Below are positions 1 to 8,326 of a DNA stretch of 64,000 bases, piece by piece (the first letter of the stretch is position 1; each line of letters begins with the position of its first letter). Both the position numbers and the translations under genes were made by a program. The DNA comes from Micromonospora citrea (GTDB taxonomy: Bacteria; Actinomycetota; Actinomycetes; Mycobacteriales; Micromonosporaceae), in NCBI RefSeq assembly GCF_900090315.1, contig NZ_FMHZ01000002.1:4186501-4250500 (forward strand). The letters run 5' to 3'. Under the pieces are notes generated by a model. The model saw only the letters and a list, made by a program, of their open reading frames with translations. It ran no database searches and was not told the DNA's origin.

Positions 1-294
1 CGCGTCTGGGTGGACACCGGCACCGAGGTGGGTACGGCGATCCGCTTCACCCTCCCCGCGCTGCCCGAGGACGTCGAGGCCGCCGCGGCGGCAGCGCAGC
101 ACGAGGCGGCCGGCGACGGCGACGGCCCCGAGACCGGCGACGGCCCGGCGACCGGCGACGACGACGAGCCGACGGCCGCCGGGGCGGGCGCGCCGGAGCA
201 GGCCGGTGGCCCCGACACGGCGGACGCCCCGGATGGGCCCGACCGGGCGCCGGGAGGCGGTAGAACGGGTGACATGAGGGAGACGGTGGGATGA
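1..294 (+). CDS. Sensor histidine kinase, C-terminal end only (partial)
   Basis: The reading frame is open from the first base, so this is the 3' end of a gene that begins outside the window. The first ~20 residues ([11 protein letters not shown]) match the last strand of a HATPase_c domain, where kinases typically read G-T-x-F-x-x-x-L-P. The remaining ~75 residues are a low-complexity Ala/Gly/Asp/Pro tail. Its stop overlaps the ATG of the response regulator by 4 nt (ATGA), so the two are very probably a translationally coupled two-component pair. The sensor domains are not visible. Confidence 0.7.
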   Translation, partial: RVWVDTGTEVGTAIRFTLPALPEDVEAAAAAAQHEAAGDGDGPETGDGPATGDDDEPTAAGAGAPEQAGGPDTADAPDGPDRAPGGGRTGDMRETVG

Positions 295-743
295 CCGCGC
301 CGGCGGACGGCAAGAGCCCGATCGAGGTCCTGCTGGTCGAGGACGATCCGGGTGACGTGTTGATGACCCAGGAGGCGTTCGAGGAGCACAAGCTCCGCAA
401 CCGGCTGACGGTGGTCTCCGACGGCGCCGAGGCGCTGGCCTACCTGCGGCGCGAGGGCCAGTACGCGGACGCGGTGACGCCGGACCTGGTCCTGCTCGAC
501 CTGAACCTGCCCCGCCGGGACGGGCGGGAGGTGCTGGAGGAGATCAAGAAGGACGAGCAGCTCTGCCGGATCCCCGTCGTGGTGCTGACCACCTCCCAGG
601 CCGACGAGGACATCCTGCGCAGCTACCAGCTGCACGCCAACGCGTACGTGACCAAGCCGGTGGACTTCGAGCGGTTCATCTCGGTGGTCCGGCAGATCGA
701 CGAGTTCTTCGTCAGCGTGGTCAAGTTGCCGCCGCGTGGCTGA
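291..743 (+). CDS. Single-domain response regulator (CheY/Rcp1-like receiver)
   Basis: This 150-residue protein is almost entirely one receiver domain. The acidic pocket lies in LLVEDDPGD, the phospho-acceptor Asp in LVLLDLNLP, the switch Thr in VVLTTS, and the conserved Lys in VTKPVDF. There is no DNA-binding output domain. The DPGD loop and the long insert before the phosphorylation site are typical of Rcp1-like regulators that partner with phytochrome-type or hybrid kinases. It likely accepts phosphate from the upstream kinase, whose gene it overlaps (ATGA), and acts by protein contact. It overlaps the next gene by 8 nt, so the three genes form an operon. Confidence 0.9.
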   Translation: MTAPADGKSPIEVLLVEDDPGDVLMTQEAFEEHKLRNRLTVVSDGAEALAYLRREGQYADAVTPDLVLLDLNLPRRDGREVLEEIKKDEQLCRIPVVVLTTSQADEDILRSYQLHANAYVTKPVDFERFISVVRQIDEFFVSVVKLPPRG

Positions 744-1548
744 CACCCTCCTCGACGACGTCGGCGGGCTGCTGCGCGAGACCGCCGACCAGGTCGTGCT
801 GCCGCTGTTCCGCAAGCTGGACGACGACGACGTCACCGAGAAGGTGCCGGGCGAGCTGGTCACCGTCGCCGACCGCCGCGCCGAGGAGATGATCTCGGCG
901 AGCCTGCGCCGGCTGCGCCCCGGCTCGGTGGTGGTCGGCGAGGAGGGGGTCGCCGACGACCCGGCCCTGCTGCGCCACCTGCGCGGCACCGGCGACGTCT
1001 GGCTGGTCGACCCGGTCGACGGCACCTCGAACTTCGCGGCCGGCCGGCGACCGTTCGCGCTGATGGTCGCGCTGCTGACCGACGGCGAGCCGGCCGCCGC
1101 CTGGGTGCTCGACCCGCTCGCCGGCACGCTGGCCGTCGCGCGGGCGGGCGAGGGGACGTGGCTGGACGGCCGACCGGTGCGGACGACCGGCGACACGCCG
1201 GCCGTGGGCGCGCTGCGCGGCGCCGCGATGTCGCGGTTCCTGCCGGCGGCGTCGAAGGCACGGGTCGAGGCGGGTGGCGCCCGGCTCGGCGAGCTGCTTC
1301 CCGGCCAGCACTGCGCGGGTCGGGAATACCTGGACGTGCTCACCGGCGAGCAGCAGTTCGTGCTGTTCTGGCGCACCCTGCCGTGGGACCACGCCCCCGG
1401 CGCGCTGCTCGTCCGGGCTGCCGGTGGGGTGGCCCGCCGCTTCGACGGCACGGACTACCACCCGGCGGACGAGGGCAACGGCCTGCTCGTCGCGGCGAGC
1501 GAGCAGGTGTGGACGCAGGTGCGCGAGGCACTGCTGGGCGCTGAGTGA
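736..1548 (+). CDS. Inositol monophosphatase family phosphatase
   Basis: A 270-residue Mg-dependent phosphatase of the inositol monophosphatase/FBPase fold. The metal site is visible as GEEG at residues 68-71 and [10 protein letters not shown] at 91-100 (Asp92 and Asp95), with the C-terminal [15 protein letters not shown] motif supplying the last metal Asp. The substrate cannot be fixed from sequence: inositol-1-phosphate, histidinol phosphate (HisN-type) and fructose bisphosphate enzymes share these motifs. The GTG start lies 8 nt inside the preceding response regulator gene, so it is co-translated with the two-component pair. Confidence 0.87.
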   Translation: MADTLLDDVGGLLRETADQVVLPLFRKLDDDDVTEKVPGELVTVADRRAEEMISASLRRLRPGSVVVGEEGVADDPALLRHLRGTGDVWLVDPVDGTSNFAAGRRPFALMVALLTDGEPAAAWVLDPLAGTLAVARAGEGTWLDGRPVRTTGDTPAVGALRGAAMSRFLPAASKARVEAGGARLGELLPGQHCAGREYLDVLTGEQQFVLFWRTLPWDHAPGALLVRAAGGVARRFDGTDYHPADEGNGLLVAASEQVWTQVREALLGAE

Positions 1549-1722
1549 CGTCGATGCGACGCTGCGTCGATTCTCGACGGGGAGGGCGGTCGCGGGCCCG
1601 GTCCGGGGCGCGCGGTCCGGTATCCTGACCGCCGGTCTCCGCCAGCAGGCCGCCGACCGGCGCCCGGCGGAAGCCGCCGCCGCGCAGCGCTGTCCCCCGG
1701 CGGCCGACGAAAGGATGCTTTC

Positions 1723-2847
1723 GTGCGCAGGACCATGCCCGTCGGGCGGCGCGGCCGTCGGCCGCTGACCGCCCTGTCGGCCCGGGCCGCCCGCCGCCCG
1801 TTGACCGCCCTGTCGGCGCGGCCTGTCGGCCGCGCGGTGGCCGCCCTGTCGGCGCGGCGCGTCGGCCGCGCGGTGACCGCCCTGCTCGCCGCGGTGGCGC
1901 TGCTCCTCGGCGGCGGCGCCGTTCCCGCGTACGCGGAGCCCAACGAGGGCGGCACCAAGAAGCTCCGGGACGCCCTGGCGGCCACCGCAAAGGCGCACCT
2001 GGAGGCCAAGGCGAAGCTCGACAACTCCAAGCGCCGGCAGAAGAAGCTGACGGGGGAGGTGGCCGCGCTGGAGGTGCGGCTGGTCGACCTGACCACCCAG
2101 GTCGGCGAGGTGGCCGCCCAGTCCTACCGGGTGGGCCGGCTCACGCCCACGGCGATGCTGCTCAACAGCGCCTCGCCGGAGGCCTTCCTGGAGCGGGCGG
2201 CCAGCCTCGACATGATGGCGCAGCGCGACGGCCGGCGGCTGCGCGACCTCACCGAGGCGCGCGAGCAGGCGCGGCAGGCCAAGATCGCCCTCGACGCCGA
2301 GGTCCGCGAGCAGCAGAAGCAGCTCGCGGTGATCGCGAAGAAGAAGAAGGAGGCCGAGGCGGCCCTCGCCGAGGTCAGCTCGGGCAGCAGCGGCGGCTTC
2401 AGCGGCGGGAGTTCCTCCTCGGCCAGGCCGGCCCCGCGCAACCCGGACGGTTCCTGGCCCTCGGAGTCCTGCACGGTCAACGACCCGACCACCTCCGGCT
2501 GCATCACCGCGCGTACGCTCAACGCCCTCCAGCAGACCCAGGCGGCCGGCTACAAGCGGTACGTCTCCTGCTACCGCAGCGGCGGCTCCGGCGAGCACCC
2601 CAAGGGCCGGGCCTGCGACTTCTCGGCCGCCGCCGGCGGGTTCGAGGACAAGACCGCCACCGGCGGGGACAAGGCGTACGGGGACAGCCTCGCCGCCTGG
2701 CACGTGCGCAACGCGAGCCGGCTCGGCGTGCTCTACGTGATCTGGTACCGCCAGATCTGGCACCCGGGCACCGGTTGGCGGGCGTACAGCGGCAGCGGCA
2801 GCCCCGCCGCCGACCATACGAACCATGTTCATCTCTCGATGTACTGA
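1723..2847 (+). CDS. Secreted coiled-coil protein with VldE/ARB-07466-like C-terminal domain
   Basis: A 374-residue exported protein. The GTG start follows a GAAAGGA-type ribosome binding site. An unusually long basic N-region (residues 1-45) precedes a hydrophobic signal segment (TALLAAVALLLGGGAVPAYAEP). Residues ~70-215 form an Ala/Lys/Glu/Gln-rich coiled coil of the kind seen in peptidoglycan hydrolase activators, then a Ser/Gly linker. The last ~125 residues hold HPKGRACDF and NHVHLSMY, an M15-peptidase-like His/Asp arrangement known from VldE-type domains. It probably works at the cell wall, but whether it is a hydrolase or a binding protein is not shown. A start inside the repeats, closer to the hydrophobic core, is also possible. 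Confidence 0.82.
   Translation: MRRTMPVGRRGRRPLTALSARAARRPLTALSARPVGRAVAALSARRVGRAVTALLAAVALLLGGGAVPAYAEPNEGGTKKLRDALAATAKAHLEAKAKLDNSKRRQKKLTGEVAALEVRLVDLTTQVGEVAAQSYRVGRLTPTAMLLNSASPEAFLERAASLDMMAQRDGRRLRDLTEAREQARQAKIALDAEVREQQKQLAVIAKKKKEAEAALAEVSSGSSGGFSGGSSSSARPAPRNPDGSWPSESCTVNDPTTSGCITARTLNALQQTQAAGYKRYVSCYRSGGSGEHPKGRACDFSAAAGGFEDKTATGGDKAYGDSLAAWHVRNASRLGVLYVIWYRQIWHPGTGWRAYSGSGSPAADHTNHVHLSMY
1759..1890 (+). repeat. Imperfect ~33-36 bp tandem repeats inside a signal-peptide region
   Basis: The 5' end of the coiled-coil protein gene contains about 3.5 copies of a 33-36 bp unit with the core GACCGCCCTGTCGGCGCGG. Each copy encodes a version of R-x-LTALSAR. The repeats are in frame, so they lengthen the basic N-region of the signal peptide without breaking the gene. 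They look like slippage or duplication products. Confidence 0.75.
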
Positions 2848-2870
2848 CCCGCGACCCCAGTTTTCCTGCG

Positions 2871-2876
2871 TACCAT
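2871..2876 (+). promoter_or_regulatory. Leaderless-type -10 box (TACCAT)
   Basis: TACCAT fits the actinobacterial TAnnnT -10 consensus and lies 7 nt before the GTG of the spermidine-synthase-like gene. No Shine-Dalgarno sequence is present, so transcription probably starts at the GTG itself. No convincing -35 box is visible. Confidence 0.5.
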
Positions 2877-2883
2877 CGCGCGG

Positions 2884-4437
2884 GTGAGTTCCCCATCGCC
2901 CGACGTCACCGTCCCGCCGGCCCCACCGACGCCGTCGGCCGCACGGGCCCTGCCCAACGGGCTCGCCGCGTTCCTGGTCTTCTTCTCCAGCGGTGCCGTC
3001 CTGGTGCTGGAGACCGTCGCCCTGCGGCTGGTCGGCCCGTACGTCGGGGTGACCCTCCAGGTGACCAGCTCGGTCATCGGCATCGCGCTGGCGGCCATCG
3101 CGTACGGGGCGTGGTCGGGCGGCTGGCTGGCCGACCGGCGCGACCCGCGCACCCTGCTGGCCCCGGCGCTGGTGCTGGCCGGCATCGCCACCGCGGTCAC
3201 CCTGCCCGTCGTCCGGTACGCCGGCGAGGTGCTGCGTGGCGGCGCGGCGACGGCCATCCTGCTGCTCGTCGCGCTCGCCGTCTTCGTGCCGGCGGCCCTG
3301 CTCGCGGCGGTCACCCCGCTGGTGGTCAAGCTCCAGCTCGCCGACCTGCGGCGCACCGGCCAGGTGGTCGGGCGGCTCTCCGGCATCGGCACGCTCGGCG
3401 GGATCACCGCCACCCTGGGCACCGGGTTCGTGCTGGTGGCGGCGCTGCCCAGCACGGTCATCCTCTTCGCGCTGGCCGCCGCGCTCGGGCTCACCGGGCT
3501 CGGCCTCGGGGTGTGGCTGCGCCGCCGGGACCGCGCGGAGCTGCCCGGCCCGGCCCGCGCCCGGGCGGCGCTGGCGGTGCTCGGTCTCGTCGGTGCCGGG
3601 CTGACCACCGTCGCCCCCGACCCGTGCGACATCGAGACGGCCTACCACTGCGCCAGCGTCGAGGCCGACCCCGGCCGGAAGTCCGGGCGTACCCTGCTGC
3701 TCAACTCGGCCCAGCACTCGTACGTGGACCTCGCCGATCCCACCCACCTGGAATACGCGTACACCCGGTGGATCGGGGCGGTGGCCGACGTGACGGCCCC
3801 GAAGGGGCAGCGGCTGGACGCGCTGCACCTGGGCGGCGGCGGGTTCACCGTGCCCCGCTACCTGACCGCCACCCGCCCCGGCACCGACAACGTCGTGTTC
3901 GAGATCGACGGCGGGCTGGTCGAGCTGGGCGAGCGCCAGCTCGGCGTACGCCAGGGGCCCGACCTGCGGGCGGTGGTGGGTGACGCCCGGATGCTGGTCG
4001 CCGGGGAGGCCACCGACAGCCGCGACCTCGTCGTCGGCGACGCCTTCGGGCACCTGGTGGTGCCGTGGCACCTCGCCACCCGGGAGATGGCCGCCGAGGT
4101 CCGCCGGGTGACCCGGCCCGGCGGCGTCTACGTGCAGAACGTCATCGACTACCCGCCGCTGCGCTTCATCCGCAGCGAGCTGGCCACCGTGGCCGCCGAG
4201 TTCCGGCACGTCGCGCTGGTCGCGCCCGCCGCGGCGCTCGCCGGGCGGCAAGGCGCCAACTTCCTCATCGTCGCCTCCGACGCCCCGCTGCCGCTGGACG
4301 CGATCCGCGCCCGGCTGGCCGACCGGCGGGAGCAGGTCGGCCTGCTCGCGGGTGCCGAGCTGACCGCCTTCGTGGGCGACGCGCTGGTGCTGACCGACGA
4401 CTACGCGCCCGTGGACCAACTCCTCGCCACCGCCTGA
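2884..4437 (+). CDS. Membrane protein fused to a spermidine-synthase-like methyltransferase fold
   Basis: A 517-residue protein. Residues ~25-235 contain about seven to eight hydrophobic helices, beginning AAFLVFFSSGAVLVLETVALRLVGPYVG, which is typical of fused MFS/spermidine-synthase proteins. The C-terminal half is a soluble Rossmann domain with HLGGGGFTVPRYL (motif I), VVFEIDGGLVELGERQLG (acidic loop), VVGDARML and DLVVGDAFG, the motif order of polyamine aminopropyltransferases. The real substrate is unknown. In fused proteins of this type the polyamine-specific residues are often diverged, so naming it spermidine synthase would be over-annotation. It appears monocistronic with a leaderless promoter. 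Confidence 0.85.
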   Translation: MSSPSPDVTVPPAPPTPSAARALPNGLAAFLVFFSSGAVLVLETVALRLVGPYVGVTLQVTSSVIGIALAAIAYGAWSGGWLADRRDPRTLLAPALVLAGIATAVTLPVVRYAGEVLRGGAATAILLLVALAVFVPAALLAAVTPLVVKLQLADLRRTGQVVGRLSGIGTLGGITATLGTGFVLVAALPSTVILFALAAALGLTGLGLGVWLRRRDRAELPGPARARAALAVLGLVGAGLTTVAPDPCDIETAYHCASVEADPGRKSGRTLLLNSAQHSYVDLADPTHLEYAYTRWIGAVADVTAPKGQRLDALHLGGGGFTVPRYLTATRPGTDNVVFEIDGGLVELGERQLGVRQGPDLRAVVGDARMLVAGEATDSRDLVVGDAFGHLVVPWHLATREMAAEVRRVTRPGGVYVQNVIDYPPLRFIRSELATVAAEFRHVALVAPAAALAGRQGANFLIVASDAPLPLDAIRARLADRREQVGLLAGAELTAFVGDALVLTDDYAPVDQLLATA

Positions 4438-4508
4438 TCGGGTGACATCGCTGACCGATTCCGACCGCCGAGGTGTAGCCGGGGCGGTCGCGGGCAACAA
4501 CGACCCTC

Positions 4509-6179
4509 ATGGGTGGAGCGATCAGGGACGGCGCGCAACTGCTGGGTGAGCGGTACCGGCTGATCGAGCAGCTCGGCGCGGGCGGCATGTCCGTCGTGTG
4601 GCGGGGCTACGACGAGGTGCTCGGCCGCCAGGTGGCGGTCAAGGTGCTCGCGTCCCGGCTGGCCAGCGACCGCGCGTTCCGGCACCGCATCCGGATCGAG
4701 GCGCAGGCCGCCGCCCGGCTGTGCCACCCCAACATCACCAACGTCTACGACTACGGCGAGTCCGAGCAGGTCGGTTTGACCGTGCCGTACGTCGTCATGG
4801 AGCTGGTCGACGGCGAGTCGCTGACCGGGCGGCTGCGCCGGGGCAGCCTGCCGTGGCGGGAGGCGGTGACGATCGGCGCGGAGGTGACCTCGGCGCTGGC
4901 CACCGCGCACGCCCGCGGCGTGGTGCACCGGGACGTCACCCCGGGCAACATCATGCTGACCGCCACCGGCGTGAAGGTCGTCGACTTCGGCATCTCCGCC
5001 CTGGTGGGGGAGAAGGAGAAGGGCCCGGACGGCGCCCTGCTCGGCACGCCCGCCTACCTCGCTCCGGAGCGGCTCGACAACGGTCAGGTCTCCCCGGCCA
5101 CCGACGTCTACGCGGTGGGCCTGCTGCTCTACCGGATGCTCACCGGCCGGCTGCCCTGGCAGGCGAGCACCACCACCCAGATGCTGCGCGCGCACATGTA
5201 CAACGAACCGGAGCCGATGCCCCCGGTCGCGGGGCTGCCCGGCGAGGTGCGCGAGCTGGTGCACCGCTGCCTGGCGAAGCGGCCCGTGGACCGGCCCGGC
5301 ACCGCCGAGGTCGCCCGGACGCTCGCCGAGGCGGCCGGCATGACCGCGGCGGTGCCCGTCTCCCCGGCCGCCGGGCCCGTGGACCCGGCCGACCTGGCCA
5401 GCGCCGGCACCACCATCCTGCCCTGGTCGGCCGCCACCGACGCGCTGCCGTTCTCGGGCACGCGCAACCGGCGGGCGGCGGCCCGGCGCCGGCGTGTCGA
5501 GGCGGGGGTGGCCGCCGCCGGGCTGGTGGCGGTGACCGCGGCGCTGTGGGGGGTGACCTCCCGCAGCCCGGCCAGCGGCGGCATCGACCAGCCGACGCAG
5601 GCGCGGATGGGCGCGGAGCAGCCGGCGCCGTGCCGGGTCGCGTACACGCTGCGTAAGGACTCGGGCAGGGACTTCGCCGCCGAGCTGACGCTGACCAACA
5701 CCGGCCAGCGGGAGCTGCGCGGCTGGCGGATGAGCTTCACCTTCCCGGGTCAGCAGACCGTGACGAAGTCGGTGCCCGTGCCCGTACGCCAGGAGGGCCG
5801 CACGGTGCTGGTGGAGCAGGCCCCGGAGCACGGGCTGGCCCCCGGCGCGTCGGAGAAGCTCACCCTGACCGGCCGCCACACCGGGGCCAACCCGCTGCCG
5901 GTGGAGTTCCACCTCGGCGACGAGACCTGCGGGGTGGAGGTGGCCGGGGTGGCCGGTTCGACGCCGAGCGCCGCGCCCACCACGAAGGCCCCGGTCAAGG
6001 CCCCGGTCAAGGCCCCGGCCGTCAAGGCGCCGACGGCGAAGGCCGGCACCTCCGGGAGCGGCTCCGGCGGGTCGAAGGCCAAGCCCGACAACTCCGGCAA
6101 GGGCAAGGGGCCGGGTGGTGGAAAAAAAGCGGTAAGCCCGGAAAGGGGCGAGGACGATGACGACGGCGACGACGACTGA
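4509..6179 (+). CDS. Receptor-type Ser/Thr protein kinase with extracellular CBM2-like domain
   Basis: A 556-residue kinase. The cytoplasmic domain (residues ~16-275) shows the glycine loop GAGGMSVV, Lys45 in VAVKVL, the alpha-C Glu64, HRDVTPGN at 140-147, DFG at 159-161 and GTPAYLAPE at 179-187. The catalytic-loop Lys normally present in HRDxKxxN is Thr144 here. Such T/S variants are known among bacterial kinases, so it is not automatically dead. One transmembrane helix spans ~331-350. Outside lies a ~105-residue CBM2-like domain (Cys376 to a Cys near 478; TLTNTGQRELRGWRMSFTF), then a Pro/Ala/Lys-rich tail ending in an acidic run. It probably senses a polysaccharide or the cell wall, but the ligand is unknown. 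Confidence 0.9.
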   Translation: MGGAIRDGAQLLGERYRLIEQLGAGGMSVVWRGYDEVLGRQVAVKVLASRLASDRAFRHRIRIEAQAAARLCHPNITNVYDYGESEQVGLTVPYVVMELVDGESLTGRLRRGSLPWREAVTIGAEVTSALATAHARGVVHRDVTPGNIMLTATGVKVVDFGISALVGEKEKGPDGALLGTPAYLAPERLDNGQVSPATDVYAVGLLLYRMLTGRLPWQASTTTQMLRAHMYNEPEPMPPVAGLPGEVRELVHRCLAKRPVDRPGTAEVARTLAEAAGMTAAVPVSPAAGPVDPADLASAGTTILPWSAATDALPFSGTRNRRAAARRRRVEAGVAAAGLVAVTAALWGVTSRSPASGGIDQPTQARMGAEQPAPCRVAYTLRKDSGRDFAAELTLTNTGQRELRGWRMSFTFPGQQTVTKSVPVPVRQEGRTVLVEQAPEHGLAPGASEKLTLTGRHTGANPLPVEFHLGDETCGVEVAGVAGSTPSAAPTTKAPVKAPVKAPAVKAPTAKAGTSGSGSGGSKAKPDNSGKGKGPGGGKKAVSPERGEDDDDGDDD

Positions 6180-6190
6180 TTCCGCCCAGC

Positions 6191-6859
6191 TCAGCTGAGC
6201 GCCGCGAAGCGCTGCACCTGCTCGATGTTCCCCTCGACGATCAGCATGCTGCCGGCCGCCACGACGGTGGCGTCGGTGGCGTACCGGAAGCGCTCGCCGG
6301 GCAGCTTCACCCCGACGACCCGCACCCCGTAGCGCTCGGTGGGGGCCAGGTCCGCGAGCGGCCGGCCCACCATCGCCTCGGGGGTGCACACCTTGGCGAT
6401 GGCGAAGTCGTCGCCGAACTCGATGAAGTCGAGCATCCTGCTGACGATCAGGTGGGCCACCCGTACGCCGGTCTCCGCCTCGGGGAAGATCACGTGGTGC
6501 GCGCCGACCGAGCCGAGGATCTTGGCGTGCTTCTCCGAGGTGGCCCGCGCCCAGATCTGCGGTACGCCCAGCTCGGCAAGCGCCAGCACGGTCAGCACGC
6601 TGGCCTCCACCGAGGCGCCGATCGCGACCACCGCCCGGGCGAAGTCGGCCACGCCGAGCTGGCGCAGCGCCCCCTCCTCGGTGGCGTCGGCCTGCACGAC
6701 CCGGTCGAGCTGGGCCGACCAGCGCTGCACCTGGTCCGGGCTGCGGTCGATGGCCAGCACCTCGTGGTTGAGCGCGGCCAGCGCGCCGGACAGGTGGCAA
6801 CCGAACCGCCCCAGCCCGATCACCACGACGCCGCCTCCGCCCGTCTTCCTAGCCGACAA
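6191..6859 (-). CDS. Potassium uptake regulatory subunit, TrkA/KtrA (RCK) type
   Basis: A 222-residue cytoplasmic gating subunit. The RCK_N Rossmann domain starts VVVIGLGRFGCHLSGAL with the acidic nucleotide-binding residue in VLAIDRS, and a smaller RCK_C domain fills residues ~135-220. It would bind nucleotide (NAD(H) or ATP/ADP) and gate the membrane partner encoded just upstream. The start is an unusual TTG that overlaps the end of that gene by 11 nt. It is supported by GGAGGAG exactly 7 nt upstream and by full recovery of the first beta strand. Confidence 0.9.
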   Translation of the reverse strand: MSARKTGGGGVVVIGLGRFGCHLSGALAALNHEVLAIDRSPDQVQRWSAQLDRVVQADATEEGALRQLGVADFARAVVAIGASVEASVLTVLALAELGVPQIWARATSEKHAKILGSVGAHHVIFPEAETGVRVAHLIVSRMLDFIEFGDDFAIAKVCTPEAMVGRPLADLAPTERYGVRVVGVKLPGERFRYATDATVVAAGSMLIVEGNIEQVQRFAALS

Positions 6860-8183
6860 TGGGTTGCTCCTCCGGGTAGCGGTACAGCCGCCGGCGGGTG
6901 TTGAGGGCGATCGCCGACCCGAGGGTCAGCGGCCCGATCCGGCCGACGAACATGAGGACGATCAGAGCGAACTGTCCGCTCTCGGGCAGCGACGCGGCGA
7001 CCCCGACGCTGAGCCCGGTGGTGGTGAGCGCGGAGGTCACCTCGAACAGCGCCGCGTAGAGGGGGACCCCCTCGGTGAGCAGGATCAGCAGGACCGTGCC
7101 GCAGGCGACCAGCGCCACGCTGAGCAGGGCGACGGTGACCGCCTGCCGCTGGCTGGCGGTGGCCACCCGGCGGTGCCCGACCGTCACGTCCGGCTCGCCC
7201 CGCAGCTCCGCCCAGATGACGAATGCGAGCAGGAAGAAGGTCGTCACCTTGATCCCGCCGGCCGTGCTGGCGCTGCCGCCGCCGATGAACATCAGCGCGA
7301 TGACCAGCGGGTAGCTCTCCTCCTCCAGGCCCTCGACGTCGACGACGTTGAAGCCGCCGGTGCGGATGAACGCGTCCTGGGCGAACGCCACGAGGAGCTT
7401 GTCGTGCCAGGCGTAGATGCCCAGGGTACGCGGGTTCGCCCACTCGATGACGAGCATCCCCAGGAAGCCCGCCACCAGCAGCGTCAGGCTGCCCCAGACG
7501 GTCAGCTTGGTGGCCACTCCCCAGCGGCTCGGGCGGCGCCACTCCCGGGCGGCCTCGAACAGGGCCGGGAAGCCCAGGCCGCCGACGACGGTGCCGATCG
7601 CCAGGGGCACGATGACCCAGGCGTCGGTGGAGAAGCCGATCAGGCTCTCGGTGTAGAGGGCGAACCCGCCGTTGTTGAAGGCCTGGACGGCGTGGAAGAC
7701 GCTGATCCAGAGGGCCCGGGCGAACGGGTAGTCGTAGGTGAGCCACAACCGGGCCGTCATGACGACCGTGATGATCGACTCGCAGACCAGCGCGAGGCCG
7801 GCGATGCGCAGCAGCAGCCGGCGTAGGTCGCCGATGCCGAACTCGGCCGTCTCGGCCTGCACCAGCAGCCGGCTGCGCAGCCCGAGCCGGCGGGCCACCA
7901 CCAGGATCACCATGGTCGCCCCGGTGACGATGCCGATGCCGCCGACCTGCGTGAGCACGGTGATCATCAGCAGCCCGAACTCGTTCCAGTAGTTCGGGGT
8001 GTCCACCACCGACATGCCGGTCACCGAGACCGCCGAGGTCGCGGTGAACAGGGCGGTCAGGAAGGGCGTGTACTGGTGCTGGCTGGTCGTCCAGGGCAGC
8101 ATCAGCAGCCCGGTGCCGAGCAGGATCGTCACCAGGAAGCCGAACGGCACCAGCCGCACGGGGTGACGAAGAAGCCGGCGCAT
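6849..8183 (-). CDS. Potassium uptake membrane subunit, TrkH/KtrB type
   Basis: A 444-residue polytopic K+ channel-like transporter with four pore repeats. The filter-like glycine segments are visible as VTGMSVVD, NNGGFALY, RTGGFNVVD and TTTGLSVGV. The ATG at 8183 follows AAGGAAG and starts MRRLLRHPVRL, just before the first helix; earlier in-frame starts would add a non-hydrophobic leader. It pairs with the downstream RCK subunit to form a KtrAB-type uptake system. The gene is divergent from the glycerophosphodiesterase gene across ~140 nt that must hold both promoters. Confidence 0.92.
   Translation of the reverse strand: MRRLLRHPVRLVPFGFLVTILLGTGLLMLPWTTSQHQYTPFLTALFTATSAVSVTGMSVVDTPNYWNEFGLLMITVLTQVGGIGIVTGATMVILVVARRLGLRSRLLVQAETAEFGIGDLRRLLLRIAGLALVCESIITVVMTARLWLTYDYPFARALWISVFHAVQAFNNGGFALYTESLIGFSTDAWVIVPLAIGTVVGGLGFPALFEAAREWRRPSRWGVATKLTVWGSLTLLVAGFLGMLVIEWANPRTLGIYAWHDKLLVAFAQDAFIRTGGFNVVDVEGLEEESYPLVIALMFIGGGSASTAGGIKVTTFFLLAFVIWAELRGEPDVTVGHRRVATASQRQAVTVALLSVALVACGTVLLILLTEGVPLYAALFEVTSALTTTGLSVGVAASLPESGQFALIVLMFVGRIGPLTLGSAIALNTRRRLYRYPEEQPIVG
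6867..6873 (-). promoter_or_regulatory. Ribosome binding site that decides a TTG start
   Basis: GGAGGAG on the minus strand lies 7 nt before the TTG of the ktrA-like gene, inside the last codons of the ktrB-like gene. No ATG or GTG in the right frame is equally well placed. Confidence 0.75.
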
Positions 8184-8326
8184 CAGACAATCTTCCTTTT
8201 CCACCGTGAGTCGGGTGTGGAAACCGGCATCCCGAGGATTCATCCCCGCGTCAGGCGCCGACCAACTCGCCGTCAACCCCGCCCGGTCTGCTGAGGCCGA
8301 TTCCTCGACGACGACAGGAGACGGCG

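Noticed and set aside
721..4500. 1259-codon open frame on the minus strand
   Set aside because: It is antisense to five well-supported plus-strand genes, is repetitive His/Arg/Gly/Pro-type translation with no domain, and is an effect of high GC.
8184..8326. c-di-AMP (ydaO-type) riboswitch before the potassium transporter
   Set aside because: Such riboswitches often precede K+ uptake genes in Actinobacteria, but I could not align the conserved core. The GGGATGAATCC string alone is not enough.
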